From Absidia repens (Eukaryota; Mucoromycota; Mucoromycetes; Mucorales; Cunninghamellaceae): DNA of 64,000 nucleotides. Where the stretch lies: the NCBI GenBank assembly GCA_002105175.1, contig MCGE01000021.1, forward strand, positions 1 to 64,000, given 5' to 3'. Position 1 is the first letter of the stretch, and every line of letters starts with the position of its first letter. Shown here in pieces: positions 51,824 to 62,382 of this stretch. A program made the translations under genes and the position numbers. Below the pieces are notes generated by a model. It searched no databases and had not been told where the DNA came from. It worked only from the letters and a program-made list of their open reading frames with translations.

Positions 51824-52030
51824 TTGATTAGCTGTTACAACTTGAATTAGGGGCATTGTGAAAATGCAACACAAACTTGCATAGGAAAACCCTTTCATTT
51901 TGGAACCTTGACTTGGGATATCCATCCTAGAGAGGAGTGTCATGAAACCGTTATAAGTGAAGTACAGTGTTAGTTTGTTATAGTTTATCTCTACATTTGA
52001 ATAAAGTATGTTTAGTTTTTTTATAATTAA
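51824..52030 (+). repeat. Eta/theta-type repeat, short copy
   Basis: Core at 51824-51907 (TTAGGGGCATTGTG, AAACCCTTTCATTTTGG), followed by ATTTGAATAAAGTATG as in the other copies. About 200 bp are recognisable. Confidence 0.6.
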
Positions 52031-53021
52031 TAACGTTAGCCCCACCAATATGATCACTTAGCAGTCTTCACCAGTAGACCCTTTTTCAAATTCTCTATCT
52101 TGCCCAGTTAGGTGAGCTAGTTGACTATCTATCCTCCCCCAGTTCGTGTTTCCTTATACAGTATTTCAATAAGATATATCTTTTTATTTTTAATCATTGA
52201 CTTATACCCATGCTGAGCATTAAATCAAAACTTGTTATTTTGGGATTGTACTGTATATAGCATGCTAACCAACTGCGCATATATAATGCACTTCGAGATA
52301 CCAGTATCCACTTCAAATATTTTTGATTATTATTGAATGTACATACAGGACATACTGTAATAGAATATAATATCATATGTAAAAATAACAAGCAAAACAA
52401 AACCATTACAATGATTTACGAGCACCATTCCTACATTGCCCAAAGTTCCTCAAGGATATAACCGACAAAAAACGGCGCTCGAAAAAAAGGGTGACTAAAA
52501 CAGGAAAGTCAATCATGCAAGAATATGATTTCAGGCACCACTTTTCCTGATATTACAAGGTCCATCCGCTATGCGATAAAATAAAATAAATAAAAATAAA
52601 ACGTCCATTCCATCATACATAGGATATCATATCAGATCGCAGCAAATAAATAAATGAAAAAGGCATCAAAACTATAGGTAGAAAAAGAATGTGTCATTTT
52701 ATTCATGGGAAGATGTGCTCAAAAATATATAGATCCTAAAAACAATAAGACTAAACTACAGTAAAAACATCAAAAAACATTTTTTGAATATAAACTAAAC
52801 TACCAAGTACCCAACAAACAAAGTCAAAAAAGCCCCATTTCTACATTCCTGACAATATTGAGGAGTCCACTTGAATCGTCCCCCCCCACTGTATATGCCA
52901 CCTTAATGCCTATCCATCACAAGCATCGTTAACCCAAATTTCTTCCGCACCAACTCATACATATAACCGATAACAACAAACCGTCCATAGGTAAAGAGAA
53001 ATTACGATGATACCAGTACTG
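52031..53021. other. Intergenic DNA, no gene seen
   Basis: AT-rich. GAAAAAAAGGGTGACTAAAAC at about 52480 faintly resembles the upstream part of eta. No frames with recognisable content. Confidence 0.45.
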
Positions 53022-53513
53022 TCATGTCAAACACCAGGAATCATTGGAGTGGGATCCAACGAATTCACTATGATCATCATCGTCGTCACCAACATCTACA
53101 GGACCACCGTCACCGCCACCGCCCACAGTAGCTCGTATTTTGTTGATCGTCTTTCCGTTCAGGTTTTGCATCATTGAAACATGATATCGCATTTTGTCGA
53201 AGGTGGTGTAGTTGTTGTAGTTATTGTTGTTGTTGTTGTTACGTCTCGTATCCAGAAAATAAGCGCGAAGTAGATGACTATCTTCAAAATTAACCTTGCT
53301 GGGTAAAGGCCAGCCTCCAGATGCGATGCCTCTGTAAGACAACGAATGAAGTGTTTTGTGCCAGTTCAATATATGAGGTGAATGTTATAAGCAAGGATGA
53401 TTGCCGTATAAAACATCTTGTTGATGACCGCGCATTCGTAAAGGTCATCGTCGCGGATTGATCTTTACAATTAGTGATACCAATTCAGTTGGAAGATGAT
53501 CAAGCGCTGTCAT
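53022..53513 (-). pseudogene. F-box/LRR remnant 3, internally deleted
   Basis: The F-box start MTALDHLPTELVSLIV (ATG 53513) breaks after 16 codons and resumes in another frame with DLYECAVINKMFYTA. The leucine-rich repeats are missing. The C-terminal part (53022-53369) keeps an Asn run, the family motif NLNGKTINKIRAT, a Gly/Asp-rich stretch and the end SNDSWCLT. Two long T runs lie upstream of the ATG, as in gene 4. The LRR deletion and frameshift make it non-functional. Confidence 0.75.
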
Positions 53514-53645
53514 GGGAAATGAAAAGGACACAGAAGAGGGAAAAAAAAAAAAAAAAAAAAAGGACAGGACCGCGCGTAAAAAAAAAAAAAAAAAAAAGAA
53601 AAAAAAAATGTGTTTCATAAAATCATGGAGCGCGTGAGGTTCCAA

Positions 53646-54180
53646 CTTCCTAGCGTACCTAGTGTAGAGTACAAGACATCACATCAACAAGGCTTACACT
53701 AAGCAAAGAAAAAATAAAAAAAAAGGCAATGCCTATTGGAGATTCAGGCTCACATCATATCGAGTCAAGACTATTTTTATACCATCAGATACCAACCATA
53801 TACCTGGAACACACATACACACTGATTGATTTACGTTTGCTATCCTTCAAATATAAATAGCACACTCACGTCATCCCATTGGAGTATCCTTCATGACAAT
53901 CATATCAGGATTTCTTACCCTTCGCGTTCCTCGGTTTACTCCACAATCGAGCCGTCATCACATGCAGCACGATATATACATCCATTTTAGCGGTCAACAA
54001 AATAAAAAGTCGTTACTATCTAAAATGAGATAATTAAAAAAAGGCAAAAAATGATGATTTTATTTCTTGAATAAATATCTATGCTATTCTATGCTCTATA
54101 CATCTATATAAACTCAAACTAAATGATTCACAGACGAAATGATACATAAATATCCAAAAAAAAAAACTAAGTTCGTACCT
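53646..54180. other. Intergenic DNA, no gene seen
   Basis: Contains A-rich tracts and TATATACATCC; probable 3' flank of F-box gene 4, with minus-strand AATAAAATC near 54060. Confidence 0.45.
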
Positions 54181-55344
54181 TCACCTCAATTTGTCATACA
54201 TCATTGCCCAATATTGATCACGGTTGTTGTCGGTATGGTTATGGTGGTTGTCACACGCGGCATTGTCACCTCGTATTTTGTTCATCATTGATTTGTTCAG
54301 TCTAAATTCATTGTCCGTCTGGCTACTACTAGCACTATTGCTGTTGTTGAGTTCTGGAAAATCAGAGGCATCGAGACTACAAGCATCCAGTGCCACAAAG
54401 GAGAGGGTGGGACAATGCATGACAAGTTGGCGAACACCATGGGACGAAAGACCAGGGTTATGAGAGACATCCAGATACGTCAGTGTCGAGGACGACAACG
54501 TCGTGGTCAGGGTAGCCAACACGCGATCCGTACATTGCGATTTGCGCAGATCGAGACCCGTCAGAGAAGGATGGGCTTGGACAAAAGACGCCAACAACAC
54601 ATCCATTTCATCCACCATGTTGTTTACAAAAAGACTTTCGCCACTTATCCCACTGACGTCCAAGGCCAAATGCGTTAACTGCGGCATGAGACCGGGTTTT
54701 TTCAAAAGACGACGCACAAACCGAGCAGGACTGTTCCAAAGACCCAAATGGGTCAAGGTAGGCATGCCCAAGAGATCCGCCATGCTTAATTCCAGAGCGG
54801 CCCAGTCATTCACACCAAACCCACCGAGCGATAAGGTTTCCAACGACGATTGCTTGAGCCCAGCAAACGTGGTACACGAGAGATTGTGACAGCCACGTAA
54901 ACCGAGATGACGAAAACGTGGGCATTGTTGAACAAGCGTATCCAATGAAACACCATACATGTCGGCATGCACAAGATAGATGGTCGTCAGGTTCGGGCAA
55001 TAGTGCGGGAGTTGTAAGAAACTGGTGTCGGTGACGCCCCCGCTCAACAGAAGATACAAACGTTCCAAAAGCCGGGTATATTTCATGATATGTAAAAGAG
55101 TCCATTCATTGCCAAAAAGACCTCTCATCTTAAGACTACGTACATGGTGACCTGTGACCGGTAGACTGGCAATGATGGGATCCGCTTTGGTAGGATGGAT
55201 GAGTTGGACAGATGCCCATAACATGGCCATGGCCGCGGTATGGAAGCCGGTGTTGACCAGTGCGCAATGATAAAGATCGCGTTGACCCAAATCGTGCACA
55301 ATAAGTGAGAGGATTTCGGTGGGGAGAAGGGCAATATGAACCAT
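54181..55344 (-). CDS. F-box/LRR protein 4
   Basis: 387 aa from MVHIALLPTEILSLIV (ATG 55344; the longer frame is translated poly(T)). F-box ~6-46 (QRDLYHCALVNTGFHTAAMA, MLW). Repeats: HVRSLKMRGLFGNEWTLLHI, NLTTIYLVHADMYGVSLDTL, RFRHLGLRGCHNLSCTTFAG, TLTHLGLWNSPARFVRRLL, SLTGLDLRKSQCTDRVLATL, YLDVSHNPGLSSHGVRQLV. C-terminal motif RLNKSMMNKIRGD, then a His/Asn-rich end. Likely SCF substrate adaptor. Frame intact. Two adjacent ~22-nt T tracts sit 5' of the ATG. Confidence 0.88.
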   Translation of the reverse strand: MVHIALLPTEILSLIVHDLGQRDLYHCALVNTGFHTAAMAMLWASVQLIHPTKADPIIASLPVTGHHVRSLKMRGLFGNEWTLLHIMKYTRLLERLYLLLSGGVTDTSFLQLPHYCPNLTTIYLVHADMYGVSLDTLVQQCPRFRHLGLRGCHNLSCTTFAGLKQSSLETLSLGGFGVNDWAALELSMADLLGMPTLTHLGLWNSPARFVRRLLKKPGLMPQLTHLALDVSGISGESLFVNNMVDEMDVLLASFVQAHPSLTGLDLRKSQCTDRVLATLTTTLSSSTLTYLDVSHNPGLSSHGVRQLVMHCPTLSFVALDACSLDASDFPELNNSNSASSSQTDNEFRLNKSMMNKIRGDNAACDNHHNHTDNNRDQYWAMMYDKLR

Positions 55345-55369
55345 ATCAAAAATAAGTGGTGCGGGAATA

Positions 55370-55400
<31 letters not shown>

Positions 55401-55842
55401 GAAGTGGATGAAGGAAAAAAAAAAAAAAAAAAAAAAAGGGAGTCAGTGGCGCAGGACAAACAAACTCTGTCATCCTCGTGATCATGCATCGTCCGTACCC
55501 GCACACACTACTCACTGCTGGATTCGGTCTCTAAGTGAGTGTTTATTGCTGTCACCATGAATTGATGTTCCATGATCTTTTTTACGAATCGTATTTCAAT
55601 ACCACTTTATCTGCGGAAGTTCAATTTTTCGTCAGGGGTAAAAAAAAAAAAAAAAAAAAAAAAAGTCAACGGAGGAAAAATAAATCCTCGTGTGAGGATT
55701 TGGACATCTTTCCGTCATCTCTCTTTGCTGACTCGACACAGAAAAAGGCACAGAATTGTCAGATACAAATATAATAACCAAAAAAAAAAAAAAAAATTCA
55801 CGAATTTTCACAGACTCTAAAAAGCCCCTATCACTGCATCAT
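55345..55842. other. Intergenic DNA with poly(A/T) tracts
   Basis: A24 and A22 runs at about 55372-55437 (5' flank of gene 4) and another A24 at about 55640. Short ORFs here translate the A runs. No gene supported. Confidence 0.55.
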
Positions 55843-56119
55843 TGTAATAATTTGTATATGTAGAGTCAATCAAGTAAGTGATATAACAGATATGGTTTTT
55901 ATTGAATAAAGTGATAGTGGGTTTTTATAGTATAAGATAGGGGCGGGGAGTGGAATAATAAATTTCTTTGATAATAAATAATTGTAGACCAAGTGAAGCA
56001 TGGCTAGAGTAAGGATATGTTAGTGAGTGACAAGATAAAATTGTTGGGATTGTGATGGATAACCGCGTGCTTGATATGTGTGGATGATTTGACAAAAAAA
56101 AATAATGACAAATACGACC
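55843..56119 (-). mobile_element. Solo LTR gamma, reverse
   Basis: TGTAATAATTTGTATATG...GACAAATACGAC, 277 bp, last base changed. Near-matching flanks ATCAT (55838-55842) and ATCAC (56120-56124) suggest an aged 5-bp duplication. It lies just beyond the 3' end of F-box gene 5. Confidence 0.75.
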
Positions 56120-56140
56120 ATCACACACACAAAAACGTTT

Positions 56141-57436
56141 TCATTTCAGCCAACGGGATTCCTTCCACCAATAGGGATCAACAGACGTAGGTTGTTTGTC
56201 ATCGTCGTTATTTTCAGCTGCTGCTGCTGCGGCTGCTTCTTCTGCAGCTCGTCTTGCGGCGGGGGATAGCCAAGGCGTGGGTGGCGGTTGGTGTCTACGA
56301 GTGGCTTTATCGGCGTCTTGGAGCTTCTTGATGGCCTTTCTGTTGAGGGCAAAGGGACCACTGCGATCAAGATTACGGGGGAAACCCACTTCCGGGAAAT
56401 GTTTACCAGACAGACCACAAAAGGTCAAATGGACAAAACACAGGTATTCAAGCTGCTTGGCCAGACGATTCACACCAACACGTCGCACATTGGGGTTTTG
56501 AGAGATATCCAAAAACATCAACCGGGGCAAATGATTGGTGATCGTATTCAATACCACATCGGTAAATCGGCCATGACTCAAATCCAAACAGATCAATCGC
56601 TGGTGGTTGCGTAGGAAAGCCAGGATCCCTTGATCATCACGTAATCCGCCTTGCAGGACATCCAATTTGAAATGCGTCAGACGAGGCCAGCGAGCATTTT
56701 CGAGTGAATGCATCACAAATATTGGCGGTGCGCTCCAAAGCGCCACATGCGTCAGTCTACCAAACCCATTCAGAAGTAAATGTTCGTCCTTGTCTTCTTG
56801 TACTTCTTGATCCAAGGCTTCCCACACAGTATCACTGAAATACCCAATCGACAATTTTTCCAAAGGACATGGCTGGAGCGAGGCAAACGTGGTGGCAGTC
56901 AAACCGGTACAATTGTGCAAGGTCAGGTTCCGCAACTGAGGACAGTGGGCACCGAGCGCATCGAAGGCCGACGGTGACAGGGACGCATTGACCAAATACA
57001 ACGTGGTGAGATGGGGCCAGTACTGAGGCAACGTGTGGAAACTGAGCTCGGTGAGGCATGGGTTTTGCTGTGACATCACCAATCGCTGCAAGCTGGGGAT
57101 CTGTTTCATCAAGGCGAACATGTCTTCATCGGTCGTAGTGCCATTCTGTAGATCAAGTGTACATACCAGTTGGTCCAGCCCTTCCATCACCCTCACCACC
57201 GGCCCGGCAGCTTGTTGTTGCTCGTTCAACCCAGCACGGAATTTCGTCATACTGTCTTCGCCATACAAATGAACCGTCTGCCATAGCAATGGCATCGTAC
57301 CATAATGGAAGACTTTGTTGACCAAGGAGCATTGGTACAGTTCCCATTGACTAAATCCACGCACAATCATTTTGATAAGTTCAGTAGGAAACTTATTAAA
57401 GGTGGTAGCTGATGTTGCTGTTGCCATGACGTACAT
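56141..57436 (-). CDS. F-box/LRR protein 5
   Basis: 431 aa from MYVMATATSATTFNKFP; a start at the second Met (57427) is equally possible. F-box ~13-53 (FPTELIKMIV...WELYQCSLVNKVFHYGTMP, LLW). Repeats: HLTTLYLVNASLSPSAFDAL, QLRNLTLHNCTGLTATTFAS, RLTHVALWSAPP, RLICLDLSHGRFTDVVLNTI, MFLDISQNPNVRRVGVNRL. Family motif ALNRKAIKKLQDA, then a basic/proline stretch, an Ala8 run and KQPTSVDPYWWKESRWLK. Likely SCF adaptor. A CTT-rich tract replaces the poly(T) upstream. Frame intact. Confidence 0.88.
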   Translation of the reverse strand: MYVMATATSATTFNKFPTELIKMIVRGFSQWELYQCSLVNKVFHYGTMPLLWQTVHLYGEDSMTKFRAGLNEQQQAAGPVVRVMEGLDQLVCTLDLQNGTTTDEDMFALMKQIPSLQRLVMSQQNPCLTELSFHTLPQYWPHLTTLYLVNASLSPSAFDALGAHCPQLRNLTLHNCTGLTATTFASLQPCPLEKLSIGYFSDTVWEALDQEVQEDKDEHLLLNGFGRLTHVALWSAPPIFVMHSLENARWPRLTHFKLDVLQGGLRDDQGILAFLRNHQRLICLDLSHGRFTDVVLNTITNHLPRLMFLDISQNPNVRRVGVNRLAKQLEYLCFVHLTFCGLSGKHFPEVGFPRNLDRSGPFALNRKAIKKLQDADKATRRHQPPPTPWLSPAARRAAEEAAAAAAAENNDDDKQPTSVDPYWWKESRWLK

Positions 57437-58539
57437 CCCAAAAGATGAAGAAGAAGAAGAAGAAGAAAAAAAGACGAATAAAGAAAACAGTAAAACAAAA
57501 GAACAAAAAAAGGAATCAATTTATACTTTTTTTTTTTTGGCGTTGTGACACACATGAATCTGTAGCATGGTGGGACTGGATGCTTGTACTTGCATAGACG
57601 CACGCACCCCCGTGATGGTTTGATTGACAGCGGTGTTTGGTCAAGGTTCGTCAACAGCGAGCGTTCTTATCTCTCATTCACAAACAAACGACCTTGTTTT
57701 GTCCTTTTTTTTTTTTTTTGCTTGCCCAGGATTCAGTTTCATTTCTCATTGATAAGAGGGATGAAGGTTTATTGAACACCCTATTCTTATGCTCCGCCGC
57801 GCCCTCCCCCCCTTAAACTGTGTCGTACAGTAGCTATATGTAGTTGTATTCTGTACGGTACATACGTACGTTCAATACTGAAGATGGTTAGGATAAGTCC
57901 ACTTGATTGACTTGCCATTGTACGGTTGGTTGAGATGTGAATTTTGCAGGAGATGAAAGACATCTATGCACCATAGGTCTCAAACGGTTCAAAGACATTG
58001 TGATCCGCGTGACGATCTGCTTGATAACAGGTTGCGTTCTTTGAAAAACAGCAAAAAAAAACAAAACAAACAACCCAATCCTGGGTGTGTCTTAGTTTAT
58101 GTACTGCACATGCAGTCTATGCTTTGTTAACATCGTCTTTCTTTCGTTTTTTTTTTAACATCTTGTCTACTTTTGTTCTTGGATTTCGGCCATTTTTCAG
58201 TTGATTTCAGTGCATGCATTTTGAAGCTACCTTTCCTAGTTTTCTGTCTGTCGATGAACTCACAAGACTGAGTGACCTTTGTTTAAAATGGCGATTTAAA
58301 TTTTAGGTGTGCCCTGTGCTCAAAAGCCGAAAATCAACTCTCTCCTTTTTTTTTTTTTTTTTTTTTTTTCCATCATCCAACTAAGAAAATAAGATGACTG
58401 AATCTACGGAATATACTTAGTCTACGTTGGACAACCTCTTTTTTTTCCATCAATCGCCAGACTCATACTTTTTTATTATTATTATTATTATTGTTGTTTC
58501 AACTAGATATTGATGACTCCTTATTCTCGTTGTTGAAAA
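57437..58539. other. Intergenic DNA, no gene supported
   Basis: Contains CTT and T-rich tracts (T10 at 57528, T14 at 57705, T22 at 58347), C-rich 57800-57815 and TTATTA repeats at 58472. Small ORFs (57367-57654 -, 57584-57775 +, 57888-58073 -) lack recognisable features. Confidence 0.5.
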
Positions 58540-58870
58540 AAATCACCTGAGCTGTTTCACATCCGCTATCATACGCCTTTTTTGTTTCTCTCTTTCGCGC
58601 TCTCTTTCTTTCCTTTTTTTTTTTTCTTTTTTTTTTTTCTTCATCATTCAACTATTTTGAGGTTATATTGGACTTGGATTGGTATTAGAACTAGTTTAGA
58701 AGGGGTTTCAGCTCAGAGATGACTACATGTATGTGGAAACCCTTTCATTTTGTATCTAGGATCTACAAACACCATTAGACGCCATTAGCTTAGTTTAGTA
58801 TTAGTTTGTCCATAGTCTGTATATGTGCTCGAATAAAATATATTTCGTTTTTACTTGCTTCAATGAAAAT
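58540..58870 (+). repeat. Theta-type repeat, isolated copy
   Basis: CTCTCTTTC...TTTCTTTCC and T runs, then the core at 58676-58763 (GAACTAGTTTAGAAGGGG, GGAAACCCTTTCATTTTG), CATTAGCTTAGTT and GAATAAAATATA. Same order of landmarks as the arrays at 3 and 45 kb. Confidence 0.65.
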
Positions 58871-59790
58871 AATGTTCCATTAGCCTCTCCCATGTATTAT
58901 ATGTATATTAGATTGTCCCTTTAGATTAGTCTTGACCATTCACCAGATCTCCCAATATTATCCCTCATGTATTCATCTTAGAACCCTTTGTTACAATGAT
59001 GCAATGAATCAACCCCCCCCTCCCTCACGCCTTCAAGTTTAGTATTTACCAATAGGCTTCAAATAAAATATATATTTCTAGTTATGAACCATCCCTCTGC
59101 CCCATTAGATCACTGACCAAGGTCGTGTTGCTGTAGATAGTTTATGATTTTCCTATTAAAGCAAGCCTATATTCTAGCTCGCCCCTATAGTAGCTGTAGT
59201 TCACACACACACACACACACACATCTCCATTGGAGATGAAACTTTTTTGTTCTATCCCCTGTTCTATCATTCATAGATGAATTAACTGAGACTTTGCCCT
59301 CCTGAAGGTCTCTTTATAAAACATTACACTCTTCCCGCAACTAGATATACTGTATACATATATTTCCAGCTTATTATTTTCATTCTGGACACCATAGTGA
59401 ATTTGTTCAGTAATATATGGAATGAGTTATAATGGAAAAATGGTACATTTATATATAATTATAATTGCCAGGCATGTGATTTTTTCTGGAGAGGCTATTA
59501 GTTCTGTTTTCTTCGCCTCCCAAGTCTGGTGGCAAGGGGTGAAATGGATTGATCCAAGTCAAAGACCTACAGCCGGGGTTGAGAGTGGCGAAAAAGTGGA
59601 CAAGTGGTCATAGATAGTATCACAGCCTAAATGATCTACTTTGCAAAAAGGAATGATTTATACTTTATGTAACTCTGAGATGGCACGGTTGGATCTCCAT
59701 GCATGACAATCATGGAATAAACAGTATGTGGAAGAACCTTTTTTAAGGGAGAGAGGGATAAGTACTAAACGCCATTTCGCCATTTGATAA
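58871..59790. other. Intergenic DNA with CA microsatellite
   Basis: A (CA)n run lies at about 59200-59222, preceded by a C8 run at 59013. The ORF at 59422-59613 (63 aa) shows no signal. Upstream flank of the secreted protein gene. Confidence 0.5.
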
Positions 59791-59796
59791 ATTCAG

Positions 59797-59804
59797 TATA
59801 AATA
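59797..59804 (+). promoter_or_regulatory. TATA box of the secreted-protein gene
   Basis: TATAAATA about 113 bp before the chosen ATG, followed by a CT-rich stretch typical of a fungal start region. Confidence 0.55.
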
Positions 59805-59916
59805 CTCTCCCTCTCCTCCGCTAGATGCTGTTAATTGTTTCTTCTATTTTTTGAATCCCCATCCCCCCTCTCGTGTCGTTCTCTCTCTTGCCATCTCCTT
59901 GTGTTTTATTTCTATT

Positions 59917-60252
59917 ATGAAGCTCTTATACCCATCCGTGACTCTATTATCCACCGTTGCTTTTTTCCAGTCTTTGGCTCATGCCGCACCCCTAGCAGAT
60001 GCAGCGGTGTACTACGTGGGGTTCACAAAACCATATATGGATGACCATAGAATATGTGAGCCCTTTGGCACCAATGACTTGTTGGTTGATTATATTGTGT
60101 ACTCTGTGGACGTGACATGCTTTACCTATTTTAATGATGATTGCTCAGGAAAGCCAAACAATGCAACCCCATTCAAATTCAAGAAGAACTTCCAGGTCAA
60201 AACAGTGAATCTCGGCAACCTTTCCACCCTGGGAGCTATCAAGTGCGCTTAA
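59917..60252 (+). CDS. Small secreted cysteine-containing protein
   Basis: 111 aa from MKLLYPSVTLLSTVAFFQSL. I prefer this ATG to the upstream one (59851) because it begins a clear signal peptide with hydrophobic core and A-x-A-type cleavage (LAHAAPLADA, about residue 22-26). The mature part is ~85 aa with four cysteines (RICEPF, VTCFTY, DDCSGK, IKCA), enough for two disulfides, a YFND loop and an NAT glycosylation site. TATA upstream and AATAAAAAT at 60293 downstream. Likely exported to wall or medium; I do not recognise the family. Frame intact and no intron needed. Confidence 0.75.
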   Translation: MKLLYPSVTLLSTVAFFQSLAHAAPLADAAVYYVGFTKPYMDDHRICEPFGTNDLLVDYIVYSVDVTCFTYFNDDCSGKPNNATPFKFKKNFQVKTVNLGNLSTLGAIKCA

Positions 60253-60631
60253 ATAGAAACCATCCTCATTTTATTTTATTTTTTTTATTGAAATAAAAAT
60301 GGGAAAATCGAACCACCAACACCCCCCCCGCCTCACCCTCAACGCAATGTTTTGTAGAGCCCTCAACCTGTCATGCTGGAGGCCGCGGAGAGCAAATAAT
60401 AATAATAATCATATGGCGCCCATCCTGTCCCATGACAGAGAGAGGGACGGACGAAATGTACGTAATGTCTCATTTTATTCTTTCATTGATGACCCCACAT
60501 TTTTTAAATCGTGCTATTGATGACTGAAGAAAAAAAAATCGTTTATCATATAATCCTTAATAAATATCAAAATACATCCTTTTTTTTTTCCTTTCATGTT
60601 ATAACCGTACCCTTTCATTTTAAGCCCTGAA

Positions 60632-60667
<36 letters not shown>

Positions 60668-61145
60668 ACAGCAAATACACCTCTAACTCAGTGGTACTTG
60701 GGTGTTATTGTTTGTTTCCTTGAAGTCATTTCATCTTTAAATATATATACCACACATACAACAAATCAATAATGCAATCGAAAATGTTCATCAATAGAAA
60801 TATATATATATAAAGGAGACATATCATTTTTTATTCATTCAAATATGTATACATATACAAGTATAAAAAATAAGAAAAAAAGTAGAAGACAAACTAAAAA
60901 GTAATAAGATCAAAAGAGACAATGTATAAGCTAACTAGCATGCAAAAAGGCCAATTCTATAATCCAGTATTTCTTGAGGACCAAGTTCATCGTTACCACC
61001 ACCAAATAATTGTAAATTTTCGCCCCAATCTTAAGACCAATCAACGCAGACACACACACACATCAAACGCAATGTAAATCCCCTCCCTTTTTAAAAAAAA
61101 AAAAAAAAAAAAGAGGGTCCCAGTAAATATAGAATCAAAGAAGGC
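60253..61145. other. Intergenic DNA, no gene seen
   Basis: Poly(T) of ~30 nt at about 60638, TATATATATATAAAGG at 60803 and A20 at 61094. Simple-sequence rich, with no conserved frames. Confidence 0.5.
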
Positions 61146-62382
61146 TTAACCAGTGTTCATTGCCACCACCAATGTAGTTCGTACTTCATTCCTGCCAGAC
61201 AGACTATCATCATGTTCACCGCGAATGTGGTGGATGGCCTCCAATTCCAGTTCATCCAAATCGTCGGATGGTCTGCTGTTGTTGCTGTTGCTGCTGTGTC
61301 TAATTTCCGGAAAATCATGGAAATGGAGCCCACTATATAGCAGCTGAATGCAGGTCAGGGGGGACTTGGCTGTGCATCACAAGATGACGGAGACCATGGG
61401 CGGTACATTTTTTGTTGTAGGAGAGATCCACGAACTGGAGATGGGGCAACCATGCGGCCATGACTTCCAACAGGCGATCGGTGATGCGGTAGCCCACCAA
61501 ACTGACCGACACAAGGTGAGGATGGGTTTGAAAAAACGTGGCAAGCATTTTTTCGACATCATGATCGTTCTCGTCGTCATTGTTGTTGTCGTTGTCGTGG
61601 ATAAAGATGTTGTCGTTGTAGTCGCTTATGATTTTTGTCGTCCCTGGATATTGTAATGTCAAATGAGTCAACAAGGGCCATAGGATGTTATTGTTGGTTG
61701 TTGTTGTCAGGAACAGGCGTCGAACTAAAAGAAGGGGTGGTTCACTCATGGAGATACACGTCAAATGGTCAAAGTGAGCAAGAAAGGGGATGCCTTGTTG
61801 TAGTAGTTTAGTCCAGTTGGGGTCATCCTCGTCAAAGAAATCAAGGCGAAGGTCTTGGAGGGGACAATCCTTAAGCCTTAAAAATGTGTCGGAGGAGACA
61901 TGAGGGCAATCGATCAATGCGAGGCGTGAAAGTTGATGACAATGTTCATTGAGAGAATCAAAAGAGATAGACGTTATAGGACTGCTGCAGAGTAAAAGTG
62001 AGGTGAGGTTGCGACATGACCGAGCGAGAGGTTCGATACTGGCGTCCGTGATTGAACTTGCCCCACCAATTTCCACATGCTCCAAAAGACGACTGTGTTC
62101 CATCAAAAGTAGAAGATGTTCATCCTTATAATAAAATCCATAGTACCACTTGACTGTTCGTATATGTTGTCCGATAGGATGAGACGCCGTTGCAAGGCAA
62201 GCGAAGAAGATTTCCGACACCTCTGGACAGAATAGGTCGGGTTCCTGCCATAACAAAGGGGTCGTTGCTTTATACAATTGCTTGTTGACGAATGCACATT
62301 CGTAAAGATCACCTTGATCAGGGAGATGTTGGATAATCAGTGATACTATTTCAGTTGGAAGGTGGGCTAGTGTAGTAGTCAT
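61146..62382 (-). pseudogene. F-box/LRR protein 6, frameshift in a C6 run
   Basis: From MTTTLAHLPTEIVSLII (ATG 62382): F-box ~7-48 (GDLYECAFVNKQLYKATTPL, LW), LRRs (NLTSLLLCSSPITSISFDSL, QLSRLALIDCPHVSSDTFL, LTCISMSEPPLLL, HLVSVSLVGYRITDRLLEVM, FVDLSYNKKCTAHGLRHLV), and an Asn/Asp run near 240-260. At the six-C run (minus strand) near 61360 the frame shifts and stops at 61333. The next frame continues with LTCIQLLYSGLHFHDFPEI, ELEAIHHIRGEHDD and stops at 61146, matching the paralogs' C-termini. Either a one-base loss in a homopolymer or a sequencing error. Confidence 0.8.

Noticed and set aside
55336..55820. Lys-rich ORFs on the plus strand
   Set aside because: Translations of the A22-A24 runs upstream of F-box gene 4.
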